Of a stretch of DNA of 64,000 bases, positions 43,761 to 52,395 are shown piece by piece (the stretch's first letter is position 1; each line of letters starts with the position of its first letter). The DNA comes from Streptomyces sp. NBC_01317 (lineage in GTDB: Bacteria > Actinomycetota > Actinomycetes > Streptomycetales > Streptomycetaceae), in contig NZ_CP108393.1 of the NCBI RefSeq assembly GCF_035961655.1, positions 6,651,001-6,715,000 of the forward strand, in the 5' to 3' direction. Made by a program: the position numbers and the translations under genes. The notes below the pieces were generated by a model. It saw only the letters and a list, made by a program, of their open reading frames with translations, had not been told where the DNA came from and ran no database searches.

Positions 43761-45301
43761 CGGGCCAGCGTAGGCAGTTTTGAGCCGCGCCGTGCTCGTA
43801 CCGCCAGCCAGAGCGCGCCCGCGCCGATCGTGGCGGCGAGGAACAGGACCGTGAACCACTGGAAGTACCAGTGGCCGCCCGCCGGGTCGTAGACCGGGCC
43901 CCGGGGCCACGCCAGGTTGATCGTCATCGCCGCGCCGTACAGCACCGCGAGGATGTTCACCGGGACGCCCCAACGGCCCAGGGAGAACAGGGGTTTGCCC
44001 GTCTCGTCGAGGCCGGGGGCGGGCGGTGTGTACGTGCCGCGCAGGCGGCGCAGCAGCATCGGGCCCGTGACCATGACGTACGCGAGGTAGAGCATCGCGA
44101 TGCACGTCGTGCCGATGGCCAGAAACGCCTCCGGCGACGCCAGGTTGAGCAGGCACAGCGCCGCTGCCGCCGCGCCCACCACCAGGGCCGGGCCGGTCGG
44201 CATGCCCGTGCGGGGCGAGACCTTCGACAGTGGACCCGAGGCGGGCAGGACGCCGTCGCGGGCCATGGAGAACAGCATCCGCGAGCCCGACGTCTGGATC
44301 GCGAGCGTCGCGACCGCGATCGCGACCACCACATCGGCGAGCAGGGCCCGGCCGACCCCGTCGCCCAGCGTGCTCGTCAGGACGTACGAGAGACCCTCCG
44401 TGCCGAGCCGGCCGTCGGTCAGGCTGGGCGCGGCCAACAGCCCGCCCAGCAGCAGCAGTCCGCCCAGGACCCCCGCCGAGGCGAGGGCGAGCAGGATCGT
44501 GCGCGGGGCCGTACGGCGTGGCGCGCGCGTCTCCTCGCTCAGCTCGCCCGCGCTGTCGAAGCCGATCAGGACGTACGCCGCCGTGAACGACCCCACCAGC
44601 AGCGCGCCGATCGCACCGCCCTGCCCGCCGGTGTGCAGGGTGACGCCGGGACCCCGGTCCGCGTGGGTGAACAGGAGCACCACGATCAGTACGGCCCCGA
44701 TGATCTCGGCGGTCACCCCGATACGGTTGACGGCCGACATCACCCGGTTGTCCAGCAGATTCACCGCCGTCGTCAGGACCAGCAGCACCACCGCCAGCAG
44801 CGCCGCGTTCGCCGCGCCGCTCGCCGACGCCGGCGACGGATCGCTGCCGACCAGCTGGAACCCCGACCAGATCGCGGGCAGCACCACCTGGAGCGCGAGC
44901 GCCGCGGCCGCTACCACCACCATCTGGCCGATCACCATGATCCAGCCCGCGAACCAGCCGAACACCGGCGTACCGAGCCGGGTCGACCACTGGTAGATGG
45001 CCCCCGACAGCGGGTAACGCGCGGCGAGTTCGCCGAAACAGGCCGCCACCAGCAACTGGCCCACGAGCACCACCGGCCAGGTCCAGAAGAAGGCCGCCCC
45101 GCCGAACGAGAAGCCGAACGCGAAGAACTGGAACACCGTGGTGAGGACCGAGATGAACGAGAATCCGGCGGCGAACGAGGCGTACCGCCCCATGCTGCGG
45201 TGCAGCTCCTGCCGATAGCCGAAACCGGCCAGCTCGACCGAGTCGAGCCGGCCGGTCCCGGCCGGGTCAGGCTGTACGTCCGTGGGTGCGGTGGCGGTCA
45301 T
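43757..45301 (-). CDS. APC-superfamily amino acid/amine permease, candidate guanidine or urea importer
   Basis: This 514-residue transporter has about twelve TM segments. RLDSVELAGFGYRQELHRSMGRYASFAAGFSFISVLTTVFQFF and GFDSAGELSEETRAPRRTAPRTIL are characteristic of the APC group that often accompanies urea carboxylase clusters. The ATG at 45301 lies 18 bases from the palindrome at 45320-45343, the same element that precedes the carboxylase operon, so uptake and breakdown are likely co-regulated. It is translationally coupled to the downstream ADP-ribosylglycohydrolase gene. Substrate assignment is by context. Confidence 0.87.
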   Translation of the reverse strand: MTATAPTDVQPDPAGTGRLDSVELAGFGYRQELHRSMGRYASFAAGFSFISVLTTVFQFFAFGFSFGGAAFFWTWPVVLVGQLLVAACFGELAARYPLSGAIYQWSTRLGTPVFGWFAGWIMVIGQMVVVAAAALALQVVLPAIWSGFQLVGSDPSPASASGAANAALLAVVLLVLTTAVNLLDNRVMSAVNRIGVTAEIIGAVLIVVLLFTHADRGPGVTLHTGGQGGAIGALLVGSFTAAYVLIGFDSAGELSEETRAPRRTAPRTILLALASAGVLGGLLLLGGLLAAPSLTDGRLGTEGLSYVLTSTLGDGVGRALLADVVVAIAVATLAIQTSGSRMLFSMARDGVLPASGPLSKVSPRTGMPTGPALVVGAAAAALCLLNLASPEAFLAIGTTCIAMLYLAYVMVTGPMLLRRLRGTYTPPAPGLDETGKPLFSLGRWGVPVNILAVLYGAAMTINLAWPRGPVYDPAGGHWYFQWFTVLFLAATIGAGALWLAVRARRGSKLPTLAR

Positions 45302-45319
45302 GGCGGCCCCTGTCGCTGA

Positions 45320-45343
45320 TTCCTGTCGATTGACAGAAATTAG
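45320..45343. promoter_or_regulatory. putative TetR operator upstream of the APC permease
   Basis: TTCCTGTCGATTGACAGAAA followed by TTAG differs at only three positions from the element at 41681-41704. On the minus strand both sites read CTAATTTCTGTC just downstream of a C-rich stretch. Confidence 0.8.
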
Positions 45344-45435
45344 GGAGGGGCTGTTTCACCGGCGTCACGCGACCGTGTCCGCCCGGGGCACATCTCCTCA
45401 CGGGGGGCTGCCCGCCGACCGCGTGGCCGTACCGC

Positions 45436-46089
45436 TCACATCTTCGGCATCAGCACCGTGTCGATGATGTAGACCGTGGCGTTGGAGGTCGGCACGTTCC
45501 CGCAGACCACACTCGCCGAGTCGTTGACCTTGTACGACTCGCCCGAACCCGCCGTCGCGAGGGTCGACTTCTCCAGCGTCGGGTACGTACCGCTCGCCAG
45601 CTGCGCGGGCGCCAGCTTCTCGCCCACGACGTGGTACGTGAGGATCTTGGTCAGTGTGGCCTTGTCGGCCAGGACCTTGTCCAGGTCGGCCTTGGGGATC
45701 TTGGCGAAGGCCTCGTTGGTCGGCGCGAACACGGTGATGTTCTGGGCGTTGTTGAGCGTGTCGACCAGACCGGCCTTCTTCACCGCGGTGACCAGGGTGG
45801 AGAGGTCGGGGTTGTTGGACGCGGCGGTCGCGACCGGCGCCGTCGACATGCCGTCGAAGCTGCCCGCGCCGGTCGCGGGGACCGACGCGCAGCCGGGACC
45901 GAACGGCTTGTCCGTCATGCCCGCCGCGTCGTCCGTCGCGCTCTGCGACTCCTCGGGCGCGGCGGCGGCCGAGTCCTTCGCCTTGGCGTTGTCACTGCTG
46001 TCGTCGCTCGAACAGGCGCTCAGGGCGAGGGGCAGGACAAAAACGCCGACGGCGGCGAGGGCGGCACGCTGAATACGGGTGGCGGTCAT
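45436..46089 (-). CDS. fasciclin-domain lipoprotein (MPT70/MPT83-like)
   Basis: This 217-residue surface lipoprotein has a lipobox with Cys26 (LPLALSAC), then a Ser/Asp/Ala-rich linker and one FAS1 domain: NPDLSTLVTAVKKAGLVDTLNNAQNITVFAPTNEAFAKIP, KILTYHVVGEKL and ATVYIIDTVLMP. The ATG at 46089 follows AAGGAG. It starts 75 bases after the molybdopterin oxidoreductase stop and is probably in the same transcription unit. In mycobacteria the equivalent MPT70/MPT83 genes belong to the SigK regulon, which matches the SigK-like factor encoded at 54534-55118. Confidence 0.9.
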   Translation of the reverse strand: MTATRIQRAALAAVGVFVLPLALSACSSDDSSDNAKAKDSAAAAPEESQSATDDAAGMTDKPFGPGCASVPATGAGSFDGMSTAPVATAASNNPDLSTLVTAVKKAGLVDTLNNAQNITVFAPTNEAFAKIPKADLDKVLADKATLTKILTYHVVGEKLAPAQLASGTYPTLEKSTLATAGSGESYKVNDSASVVCGNVPTSNATVYIIDTVLMPKM

Positions 46090-46164
46090 GGAATGTCTCC
46101 TTGTTGATTTTCTCAAGTGGGTCGAGAGGTGGTGAGTGAGCTGGTCTGTGGGGGGTGGGGCGCG

Positions 46165-47970
46165 TCAGGTCACCGCGACCACCACCGAGTGCCTGCCGGT
46201 CGCGCCGTTCGGTACGGTCCCGGCGCGCCGGTCCGTCTGCGTGGAGCCGTCCCGGTCGGTCGCGCGGACTTCGAGGGTGTGGCTGCCGGACGTGGCCGGC
46301 CACTCCCACATCCACTGCCGCCAGGTGTCCCGGCCGCTCTCCTCCGCCAGCCGGGCCGTCTGCCAGGCGCCGCCGTCCACCCGGACCTCGACGCGGGCGA
46401 TGCCCCGGTGCTGCGCCCACGCCACCCCGGCGACCGGCACCCGGCCCGCCTTGGGGCTCGCGAACGGCCTCGGGGTGTCGATCCGCGACTGGGTCTTGAT
46501 GGGGGCCTCGCGGGACCAGGTCCGCTTCACCCAGTACGCGTCGTAGGCGTCGAACGTGGTGAGTTCCAGGTCCTGGATCCATTTGCAGGCCGAGACATAG
46601 CCGTACAGTCCCGGCACCAGCATCCGGACGGGGAAGCCGTGGGCGAAGGGGAGCGGCTCGCCGTTCATGCCCAGCGCGAGCATCGCGTCGCGGCCGTCCA
46701 TGACGGTCTCGACCGGTGATCCGATGGTCATGCCGTCCACCGAGCGGGCCACGAGCTGGTCGGCGGGGCCGCCGTCGGACGGCGGCCGGACGCCGGCCTC
46801 GCGCAGCAGGTCCGCGAGCCGGACGCCGATCCAGCGGGCGTTGCCGACGTACGGGCCGCCGACCTCGTTGGACACGCAGGTCAGGGTGATGTCCCGTTCG
46901 ATCAGCTCCCTGCGCAGCAGATCGTCGAAGCCGACCGTCAGGGGGCGGGTGACGCCGGTGCCGTGGATCCGCAGGCGCCAGGCCGAGGCGTCGACGCGCG
47001 GGACCACGAGGGCGGTGTCCACCCGGTAGAAGTCCTTGTTCGGCGTCGTGAACGAGCTCAGGCCCGGGATACGGAGATCCGCCCCGGCCGGCACCGGACG
47101 GGCCGGTGACGCGGGCCGGGGGAGCACGATGTCCTCGCGGGTGGCGGCGGCCTTCGCCAGCTCCGACGTGTTGAGACGGCGGCCGGCCCCGCCCGCGACG
47201 GCCGAGGCGGCGACGGCGGCGCTCGCGGCGATCACGAAGCCGCGCCGGTCGAAGGCGCCGGGGGCCGGCTCGGGCGGGACGGGCATGGCTCCGGGGGGCG
47301 TCCCTGGCGGGACCGCCGTGGCTCCGGGGGAGGGCTCGGCCAGGACGGCCGTGGCTCCGCCGGAGGGCTCGGACGCGGCGGCCGTGGCTCCGGCGGCCCG
47401 CCCGGGTCCGGGCCCGCCGTCGGGCCCGGACCCCTCGGCCGGTTCGCCGTCCCCCGGTGCCGCCGTTGCCCCCGGCGCCGGTCGCGGGGCCAGCGTGCCG
47501 GCCAGCAGGTACAGGACCCCGGCCGCCACCACCGCCCCCACGACCGATGGCCAGGCGTCCGGCAGATGCCCGTCAGGACGCTCCACCGCCGCCCAGGCCC
47601 CGACCGCGCCGAACACCAGCACCAGCGCCGAACCGGCCACCCGGCGGCCCGCCGCGAACACCCCGGCCGCCAGGGCGAACAGCCCCAGCACGGCGAGGAT
47701 GCCGAGCTGGAGCACGAGCTTGTCGTCGGTCCCGAAGTTCCGTACCGCGAACTCCTTGAGCCACGGCGGGGTGCGGTCGATGAAGGCCCCGCCGACCGCC
47801 GTGACCGGGCTCGCCTCGGGGCGAACCGCCACCGAGACCAGCTCCGCCACACACAGCGCGGCGAGCCCCGCGACCAGCCCGCTCGACGCGGCCGCCGCGT
47901 ACCGCAGCAGACGCGCCGGCCGGCCGGGGCGACCGCCCCGGCCGAAGAGGACTTTCCGATCTTTGCTCAC
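46165..47970 (-). CDS. membrane-anchored sulfite oxidase-like molybdopterin oxidoreductase
   Basis: This 601-residue protein has about four N-terminal TM helices (residues 20-160), a repetitive Ala/Pro/Gly linker and a twin-Arg-like segment FDRRGFVIAASAAVAASAVAGGAG. A molybdopterin domain follows with the cofactor Cys in ITLTCVSNEVGGPYVGNARW and the dimerization domain ending GATGRHSVVVAVT. The substrate may be sulfite or methionine sulfoxide. The GTG at 47970 lies 4 bases after the CCGAAT -10 element, so the mRNA would be leaderless. The linker is encoded by four 33-bp tandem repeats. It heads a unit with the fasciclin gene. Confidence 0.88.
   Translation of the reverse strand: MSKDRKVLFGRGGRPGRPARLLRYAAAASSGLVAGLAALCVAELVSVAVRPEASPVTAVGGAFIDRTPPWLKEFAVRNFGTDDKLVLQLGILAVLGLFALAAGVFAAGRRVAGSALVLVFGAVGAWAAVERPDGHLPDAWPSVVGAVVAAGVLYLLAGTLAPRPAPGATAAPGDGEPAEGSGPDGGPGPGRAAGATAAASEPSGGATAVLAEPSPGATAVPPGTPPGAMPVPPEPAPGAFDRRGFVIAASAAVAASAVAGGAGRRLNTSELAKAAATREDIVLPRPASPARPVPAGADLRIPGLSSFTTPNKDFYRVDTALVVPRVDASAWRLRIHGTGVTRPLTVGFDDLLRRELIERDITLTCVSNEVGGPYVGNARWIGVRLADLLREAGVRPPSDGGPADQLVARSVDGMTIGSPVETVMDGRDAMLALGMNGEPLPFAHGFPVRMLVPGLYGYVSACKWIQDLELTTFDAYDAYWVKRTWSREAPIKTQSRIDTPRPFASPKAGRVPVAGVAWAQHRGIARVEVRVDGGAWQTARLAEESGRDTWRQWMWEWPATSGSHTLEVRATDRDGSTQTDRRAGTVPNGATGRHSVVVAVT
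47279..47410. repeat. four tandem 33-bp repeats in the oxidoreductase linker
   Basis: Units begin at 47279, 47312, 47345 and 47378 and share a core of the form GCCGTGGCTCCGG followed by GGGCTCGG. Each encodes 11 residues of Ala/Pro/Gly/Glu-rich linker between the membrane and catalytic parts, so copy-number change would keep the frame. Confidence 0.85.
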
Positions 47971-47977
47971 GGCGGCT

Positions 47978-48005
47978 ATTCGGCACGGGAAGCAAGGCGG
48001 ATTGG
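47978..48005 (-). promoter_or_regulatory. SigK-type ECF promoter of the oxidoreductase-fasciclin unit
   Basis: On the minus strand CCAATC (48005-48000) and CCGAAT (47983-47978) are separated by exactly 16 bases, four bases before the GTG start. The same bipartite element occurs at 48063-48090 and 55161-55188. Confidence 0.75.
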
Positions 48006-48062
48006 TCCGTCACTCCAAAGAATTAAAAGTCGGGGAGACGGCAAGAAAGATCCCGTCCCCCA

Positions 48063-48090
48063 CCAATCCCCGGCACCACCTGCCTCGAAT
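48063..48090 (+). promoter_or_regulatory. SigK-type ECF promoter of the FAD-DUF1365-CFA-DUF1295 operon
   Basis: CCAATC (48063-48068), 16 bases, then TCGAAT (48085-48090), 56 bases before the first start codon of the operon. It matches the two other copies in this region. Confidence 0.75.
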
Positions 48091-48146
48091 GCTCAGTGAG
48101 GGGCTGTGCCCGAGCACCCCGGACGACCCCCGAGGCAAGGAGCGAC

Positions 48147-49424
48147 ATGAGCGGTGACCAGCGCCGGCGTACGGCGGTGATCGGCGGCGGGATCGCGGGG
48201 CTGACGGCCGCGTACGTCCTGCGGCGCGCGCACGACGTGGTGGTGTACGAGGCGGACGACCGGCTCGGCGGCCACGCCCACACCCACGACGTCCCGTCCG
48301 CCGACGGCCGCCTGCACCACGTCGACTCCGGCTTCATCGTGCACAACGAGCGGACCTACCCGTACCTCCTGCGGCTCTTCGTCGAACTGGGCGTCGCCAC
48401 ACAGGAGTCGGAGATGAGCATGTCCGTACGGTGCGACGGGTGCGGGCTCGAATACGCGGGCGCCCGCGGCCCCGCCGGGGTGTTCGCCCAGCCGCGCAAC
48501 GCCCTCAGCCCCCGCTATGTGCGCCTGCTCACCGAGGTCCCGGTCTTCCACCGGCGGGCCCGCCGGCTGCTCGACGCGCCGGACGGCACCGAAGCCACCC
48601 CGACCCTGGGGGAGTTCCTCGCCGAGGGACGCTTCTCGCCGTACTTCGTCTCGCACTTCATGACCCCGCTCGTCTCCTGCGTCTGGTCCTGCGACGCGGA
48701 GACGGCGATGCGCTACCCCGCCCGCTACCTGTTCCGCTTCCTGGCGCACCACGGTCTGCTGTCGGTCGGCGGCTCGCCCAAGTGGCGGACCGTGACGGGC
48801 GGTTCGCGGGCGTACGTGGACCGGCTGGCCAAGCAGCTCGCCGCCGCCCGCACCACCACTCCGGTACGGGCCGTGCGGCGCCTCGCGGACGGGGTCGAGA
48901 TCACCGCCGAGGACGGGGACGTACAGCGGTACGACTCCGTCGTCGTCGCCGTCCACCCCGACCAGGCACTGCGGCTGCTGGCCGACGCCACCGAGGACGA
49001 GCGGCAGGTCCTCGGCGCGTTCCGGTACTCCCGCAACCCCACCCAACTGCACACCGACACCAGTGTGCTGCCGCGTGCCCGGGGCGCCCGCGCCTCCTGG
49101 AACTACCTGATGCCGTCCTGCGACACGGACTCCGGAGCCGTACGGGTCAGCTACGACATGAGCCGACTCCAGCGCCTCGACGCGCCCGAGACGTACGTCG
49201 TCACCCTGAACGGCGCCGACCACGTGGACCAGGAACGGGTGATCGCCCGCATGGTGTACGAACACCCCGTCTACACACCGGAGTCGGTGACCGCGCAGGG
49301 CAGGCTGCCCGCGCTGAGCGGCCCGGTCACCGCCTTCGCCGGGGCTTACCACGGCTGGGGGTTCCACGAGGACGGCTGCCGCTCCGGGGTCCTGGCCGCC
49401 GCCGCGCTGGGGGTGGCGTGGTGA
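48147..49424 (+). CDS. FAD-dependent amine oxidase-like protein (Rv0449c-like)
   Basis: This 425-residue flavoprotein has the dinucleotide-binding motif TAVIGGGIAGLTAAYVL and VVYEADDRLGGHAHTH at the N-terminus and the NAD(P)-binding Rossmann-like amine-oxidase fold; the C-terminus GAYHGWGFHEDGCRSG contributes to the FAD site. Members of this family are always found with DUF1365 and cyclopropane synthase and are thought to act on unsaturated fatty acyl chains. The ATG at 48147 has AAGGAG four bases upstream. The next gene overlaps by four bases (GTGA). Confidence 0.88.
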   Translation: MSGDQRRRTAVIGGGIAGLTAAYVLRRAHDVVVYEADDRLGGHAHTHDVPSADGRLHHVDSGFIVHNERTYPYLLRLFVELGVATQESEMSMSVRCDGCGLEYAGARGPAGVFAQPRNALSPRYVRLLTEVPVFHRRARRLLDAPDGTEATPTLGEFLAEGRFSPYFVSHFMTPLVSCVWSCDAETAMRYPARYLFRFLAHHGLLSVGGSPKWRTVTGGSRAYVDRLAKQLAAARTTTPVRAVRRLADGVEITAEDGDVQRYDSVVVAVHPDQALRLLADATEDERQVLGAFRYSRNPTQLHTDTSVLPRARGARASWNYLMPSCDTDSGAVRVSYDMSRLQRLDAPETYVVTLNGADHVDQERVIARMVYEHPVYTPESVTAQGRLPALSGPVTAFAGAYHGWGFHEDGCRSGVLAAAALGVAW

Positions 49425-50197
49425 GCGCGGCTCCGGCGCCCGGCGGCAGCGCGCCCGTTGTCCCGCCCGTCGCCCCGCCCGCGCTCTACGCCTGCCGGAT
49501 CAGCCATGTACGGACCGCGCCCCGCCGCTACGCGCTGCGCCACCGGACGTACATGTGGCTGATCGACCCGGACCACCCGCCGCGCCTGCCACGGGTGTTG
49601 CGCCCGCTCGCCCGCTTCGACAGCCGCGACCACTTCGGCGGCAGCGGCCCGACGATCCGCGCCGGCCTGGAGGCGTTCCTCGCCGCCCAGGGGGTCGAAC
49701 TGGCCGGCGGGCGCGTGACGATGCTCGCCCACGCCCGGGTCCTCGGGTACGTCTTCAACCCGCTGAGCCTCTACTGGTGCCACGGCCCCGGCGGCGAGCT
49801 GCGGTGTGTGGTGGCCGAGGTGCACAACACGTACGGCGAACGCCACTGCTACCTCCTGCGTCCTGATGCCGACGGGCGCGCCGAGGTCGCCAAGGAGCTG
49901 TACGTCTCGCCGTTCTTCCCGGTCGACGGCGGCTACTCCATGCGGCTGCCGGAGCCGGACGACCGGCTCAGCCTGACGGTCCATCTGAACCGCTCCGGCG
50001 GACGGCCGTTCACCGCGACCGTGCACGGCGAGCGCCGCCCGGCCACCGTCCCGGCCCTGCTGCGCCTCGCGGTGCGCCACCCGTGGTCCACCGCCGTCGT
50101 CTCCGCCGCGATCCGTCTGCACGGCATCCGGCTCTACCTGCGCGGGCTGCCCGTGCGTCCCCGTCCCCATCACCGTGCCCAGGAGGGCGTGAAGTGA
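49421..50197 (+). CDS. DUF1365 family protein (Rv0448c/CfaA-like)
   Basis: This 258-residue protein contains ALYACRISHVRTAPRRYALRHRTYMWLIDPD, LGYVFNPLSLYWCHGPGG and VAEVHNTYGERHCYLL, which are DUF1365 signatures. In Rhodobacter the homologue CfaA acts with the synthase CfaS in modifying unsaturated fatty acids under singlet-oxygen stress. The GTG at 49421 overlaps the upstream stop and the next gene starts within its own stop, so all four genes of the operon are translationally coupled. The enzymatic role is unproven. Confidence 0.87.
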   Translation: MSAAPAPGGSAPVVPPVAPPALYACRISHVRTAPRRYALRHRTYMWLIDPDHPPRLPRVLRPLARFDSRDHFGGSGPTIRAGLEAFLAAQGVELAGGRVTMLAHARVLGYVFNPLSLYWCHGPGGELRCVVAEVHNTYGERHCYLLRPDADGRAEVAKELYVSPFFPVDGGYSMRLPEPDDRLSLTVHLNRSGGRPFTATVHGERRPATVPALLRLAVRHPWSTAVVSAAIRLHGIRLYLRGLPVRPRPHHRAQEGVK

Positions 50198-51516
50198 GTC
50201 TGTCCTCAATGACCTCGTCATCTTCGTCAGCGTCGTCTTCGTCTTCGCCGTCGGCCACCGCCGCGCCGGACCGGGCGGCACACGCCGTCGACGCGCACCG
50301 CTGGCCCGACGTGGCCCGTGCGCCGCGTTCGTCACGGATCCGTACCGCCGTCGCGGAACGGATCCTGCGCCGCACCCTCGGCCAACTGCCCCTGCGCGTA
50401 CGGCTCGGCGCCACGGAGACGCTCGGTCTTGGCGGCCCGCTGGTGGAGGTACGGGATCCGGCGGCGTTCTTCCGCCGGATCGGCGCCCACGGGCTGATCG
50501 GCTTCGGCGAGTCGTACATGGCGGGGGAGTGGGAGGCACCGGACCTGGTCGGGGCGCTCACCGTACTGGCGGAGCGTGCCGCGTACTTGATCCCCGCGCC
50601 GCTCCAACGGCTGCGCTCCGTATGGGCGTCGAAGCAGCCGGACGCCCAGCGCAACACCCCCGAGGGCTCGCGCGACAACATCAGCCGCCACTACGACCTG
50701 TCGAACGACCTCTTCACGCTGTTCCTGGACGAGACCCTGTCGTATTCCTCCGCCCTGTTCCGCAGCTTCCCCGCCGACCGGTCCCTGCTGGCCGCCGCGC
50801 AGCGCCGCAAGATCGACCGGCTGCTGGACCGGGCCGGCGTCGGGCTGGGCACGCAGCTGCTGGAGATCGGCACCGGCTGGGGCGAGTTGGCGATCCGGGC
50901 GGCCGAGCGCGGCGCCCGTGTGATCACCGTGACCCTCTCGGAGGAGCAGCGGGACCTGGCCCAGGCGCGGATCAGGGCGGCGGGGTACGAGGAGAACGTC
51001 ACCGTCCTCCTGCGTGACTACCGGCGGGTGATGGGCACGTTCGACGCCGTGGTCAGCGTGGAGATGATCGAGGCGGTCGGCGCCGAATTCTGGCCCGAGT
51101 ACTTCCGGACGCTGGACCGGCTTCTGGCGCCCGGCGGGCGGATCGCCCTCCAGGCGATCACCATGCCGCACGACCGCATGCTCGCGACCCGGGACACCTT
51201 CACCTGGATCCAGAAGTACATCTTCCCCGGCGGTTTCCTGCCGTCGGTCGAGGCGGTCGAGGGGATCACCGCGGAACACACCACTCTCCGGGTGACCGAC
51301 CGGGACGGCTTTGGACCGCACTACGAGCAGACGCTCCGGCTCTGGCGCGAACGCTTCACCGAACAGGCCGCGCAGGTCGAGGCGTTGGGCTTCGACGAGA
51401 CGTTCCGGCGCATGTGGACGTTCTACCTGGCCTACTGTGAGGCGGGCTTCCGGTCCGGCTACCTGGATGTGCAGCAGATGGTGCTGACGAGGCCCGGGGA
51501 GGGGGACACCCGATGA
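50194..51516 (+). CDS. cyclopropane fatty acid synthase-like methyltransferase (UfaA1/CfaS-like)
   Basis: This 440-residue S-adenosylmethionine-dependent enzyme has NISRHYDLSNDLFTLFLDETLSYSSALF, motif I LLEIGTGWGELAIRAA, TLSEEQRDLAQ and a late FYLAYCEAGFRSGYLDVQQ, the CFA synthase pattern. The N-terminus is a poly-Ser stretch. It would add a methylene or methyl group to double bonds of membrane lipids. The GTG at 50194 follows AGGAGGG and overlaps the DUF1365 stop; an ATG at 50209 is possible. It precedes the DUF1295 gene with an ATGA overlap. Confidence 0.9.
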   Translation: MSLSSMTSSSSSASSSSSPSATAAPDRAAHAVDAHRWPDVARAPRSSRIRTAVAERILRRTLGQLPLRVRLGATETLGLGGPLVEVRDPAAFFRRIGAHGLIGFGESYMAGEWEAPDLVGALTVLAERAAYLIPAPLQRLRSVWASKQPDAQRNTPEGSRDNISRHYDLSNDLFTLFLDETLSYSSALFRSFPADRSLLAAAQRRKIDRLLDRAGVGLGTQLLEIGTGWGELAIRAAERGARVITVTLSEEQRDLAQARIRAAGYEENVTVLLRDYRRVMGTFDAVVSVEMIEAVGAEFWPEYFRTLDRLLAPGGRIALQAITMPHDRMLATRDTFTWIQKYIFPGGFLPSVEAVEGITAEHTTLRVTDRDGFGPHYEQTLRLWRERFTEQAAQVEALGFDETFRRMWTFYLAYCEAGFRSGYLDVQQMVLTRPGEGDTR

Positions 51517-52331
51517 ACGACGGCTACCCGTGGGCGGAGTTCGGCCAGGGCATCGGGTACGCGGCGGCGGCCGCCCTCGCCGTCATGCTGCTGACCTTCG
51601 CGGTCGCCGTGGTCAAGGGCTTGCACCGGATCGTCGACGTCGCCTGGGGCCTCGCCTTCGCCGCCGTCGCGGTCGTCTCGTACGCCGCGTCGGCGGGGGA
51701 GGGGGACGACGCGCGGCGGCTGGCGGTGACCGTGCTGACCGTGGTCTGGGGGCTGCGGCTGGCGGCCCACATCGCGGCGCGCGGCCGGGGCCACGGGGAG
51801 GACGAGCGGTACGAGAAGATGCTGGCCAAGGCCCCCGGCCACCGGAACCTCTACGCCCTGCGCATGGTCTACCTCCTCCAGGGCGCCCTCGTCGTGCTGG
51901 TCTCGCTGCCGGTGCAGGCCGCGCAGTACGTCCGGGGCCCGGTCGGCCCGGTCGCGTACGCGGGAGCCGTCCTCTGGCTGACCGGCCTGTTGTTCGAGGC
52001 GGTGGGGGACCACCAGCTGGCCCGCTTCAAGTCCGACCCCGCCCACCGGGGCCGCCTCATGGACCGCGGCCTGTGGAGCTGGACCCGCCACCCCAACTAC
52101 TTCGGCGACTTCTGCGTCTGGTGGGGCCTGTTCCTCTTCGTCTGCGACAACCCGGCGGTGGCCGCGGCGACGGCGGTCGGCCCCCTGGTGATGAGCTACC
52201 TGCTGATCAACGGCAGCGGAAAACGCCTCCTGGAACGCCACATGGCGGACCGCCCGGGCTACGCCGAATACCGCGCCAGAACAAGCGGCTTCTTCCCCCG
52301 CCCACCCCGCGGGGGCGCGGAGCGGGGCTGA
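51513..52331 (+). CDS. DUF1295 membrane protein (Rv0446c-like, steroid 5-alpha-reductase-like fold)
   Basis: This 272-residue protein has about six TM segments and a C-terminal motif DRGLWSWTRHPNYFGDFCVWWGLFLF typical of DUF1295 and isoprenylcysteine methyltransferase/sterol reductase relatives. GLHRIVDVAWGLAFAAVAV at the N-terminus is also conserved. It is the last gene of the four-gene operon and likely reduces or otherwise modifies a lipid in an NADPH-dependent manner, by family inference only. The ATG at 51513 overlaps the stop of the synthase. Confidence 0.87.
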   Translation: MNDGYPWAEFGQGIGYAAAAALAVMLLTFAVAVVKGLHRIVDVAWGLAFAAVAVVSYAASAGEGDDARRLAVTVLTVVWGLRLAAHIAARGRGHGEDERYEKMLAKAPGHRNLYALRMVYLLQGALVVLVSLPVQAAQYVRGPVGPVAYAGAVLWLTGLLFEAVGDHQLARFKSDPAHRGRLMDRGLWSWTRHPNYFGDFCVWWGLFLFVCDNPAVAAATAVGPLVMSYLLINGSGKRLLERHMADRPGYAEYRARTSGFFPRPPRGGAERG

Positions 52332-52395
52332 CGTGGTGGGCGGGGCGTCCGGCGCGGCCTCTCGGCCCCGCCGGGCGCCCCCGCGCCTCCGCCCG

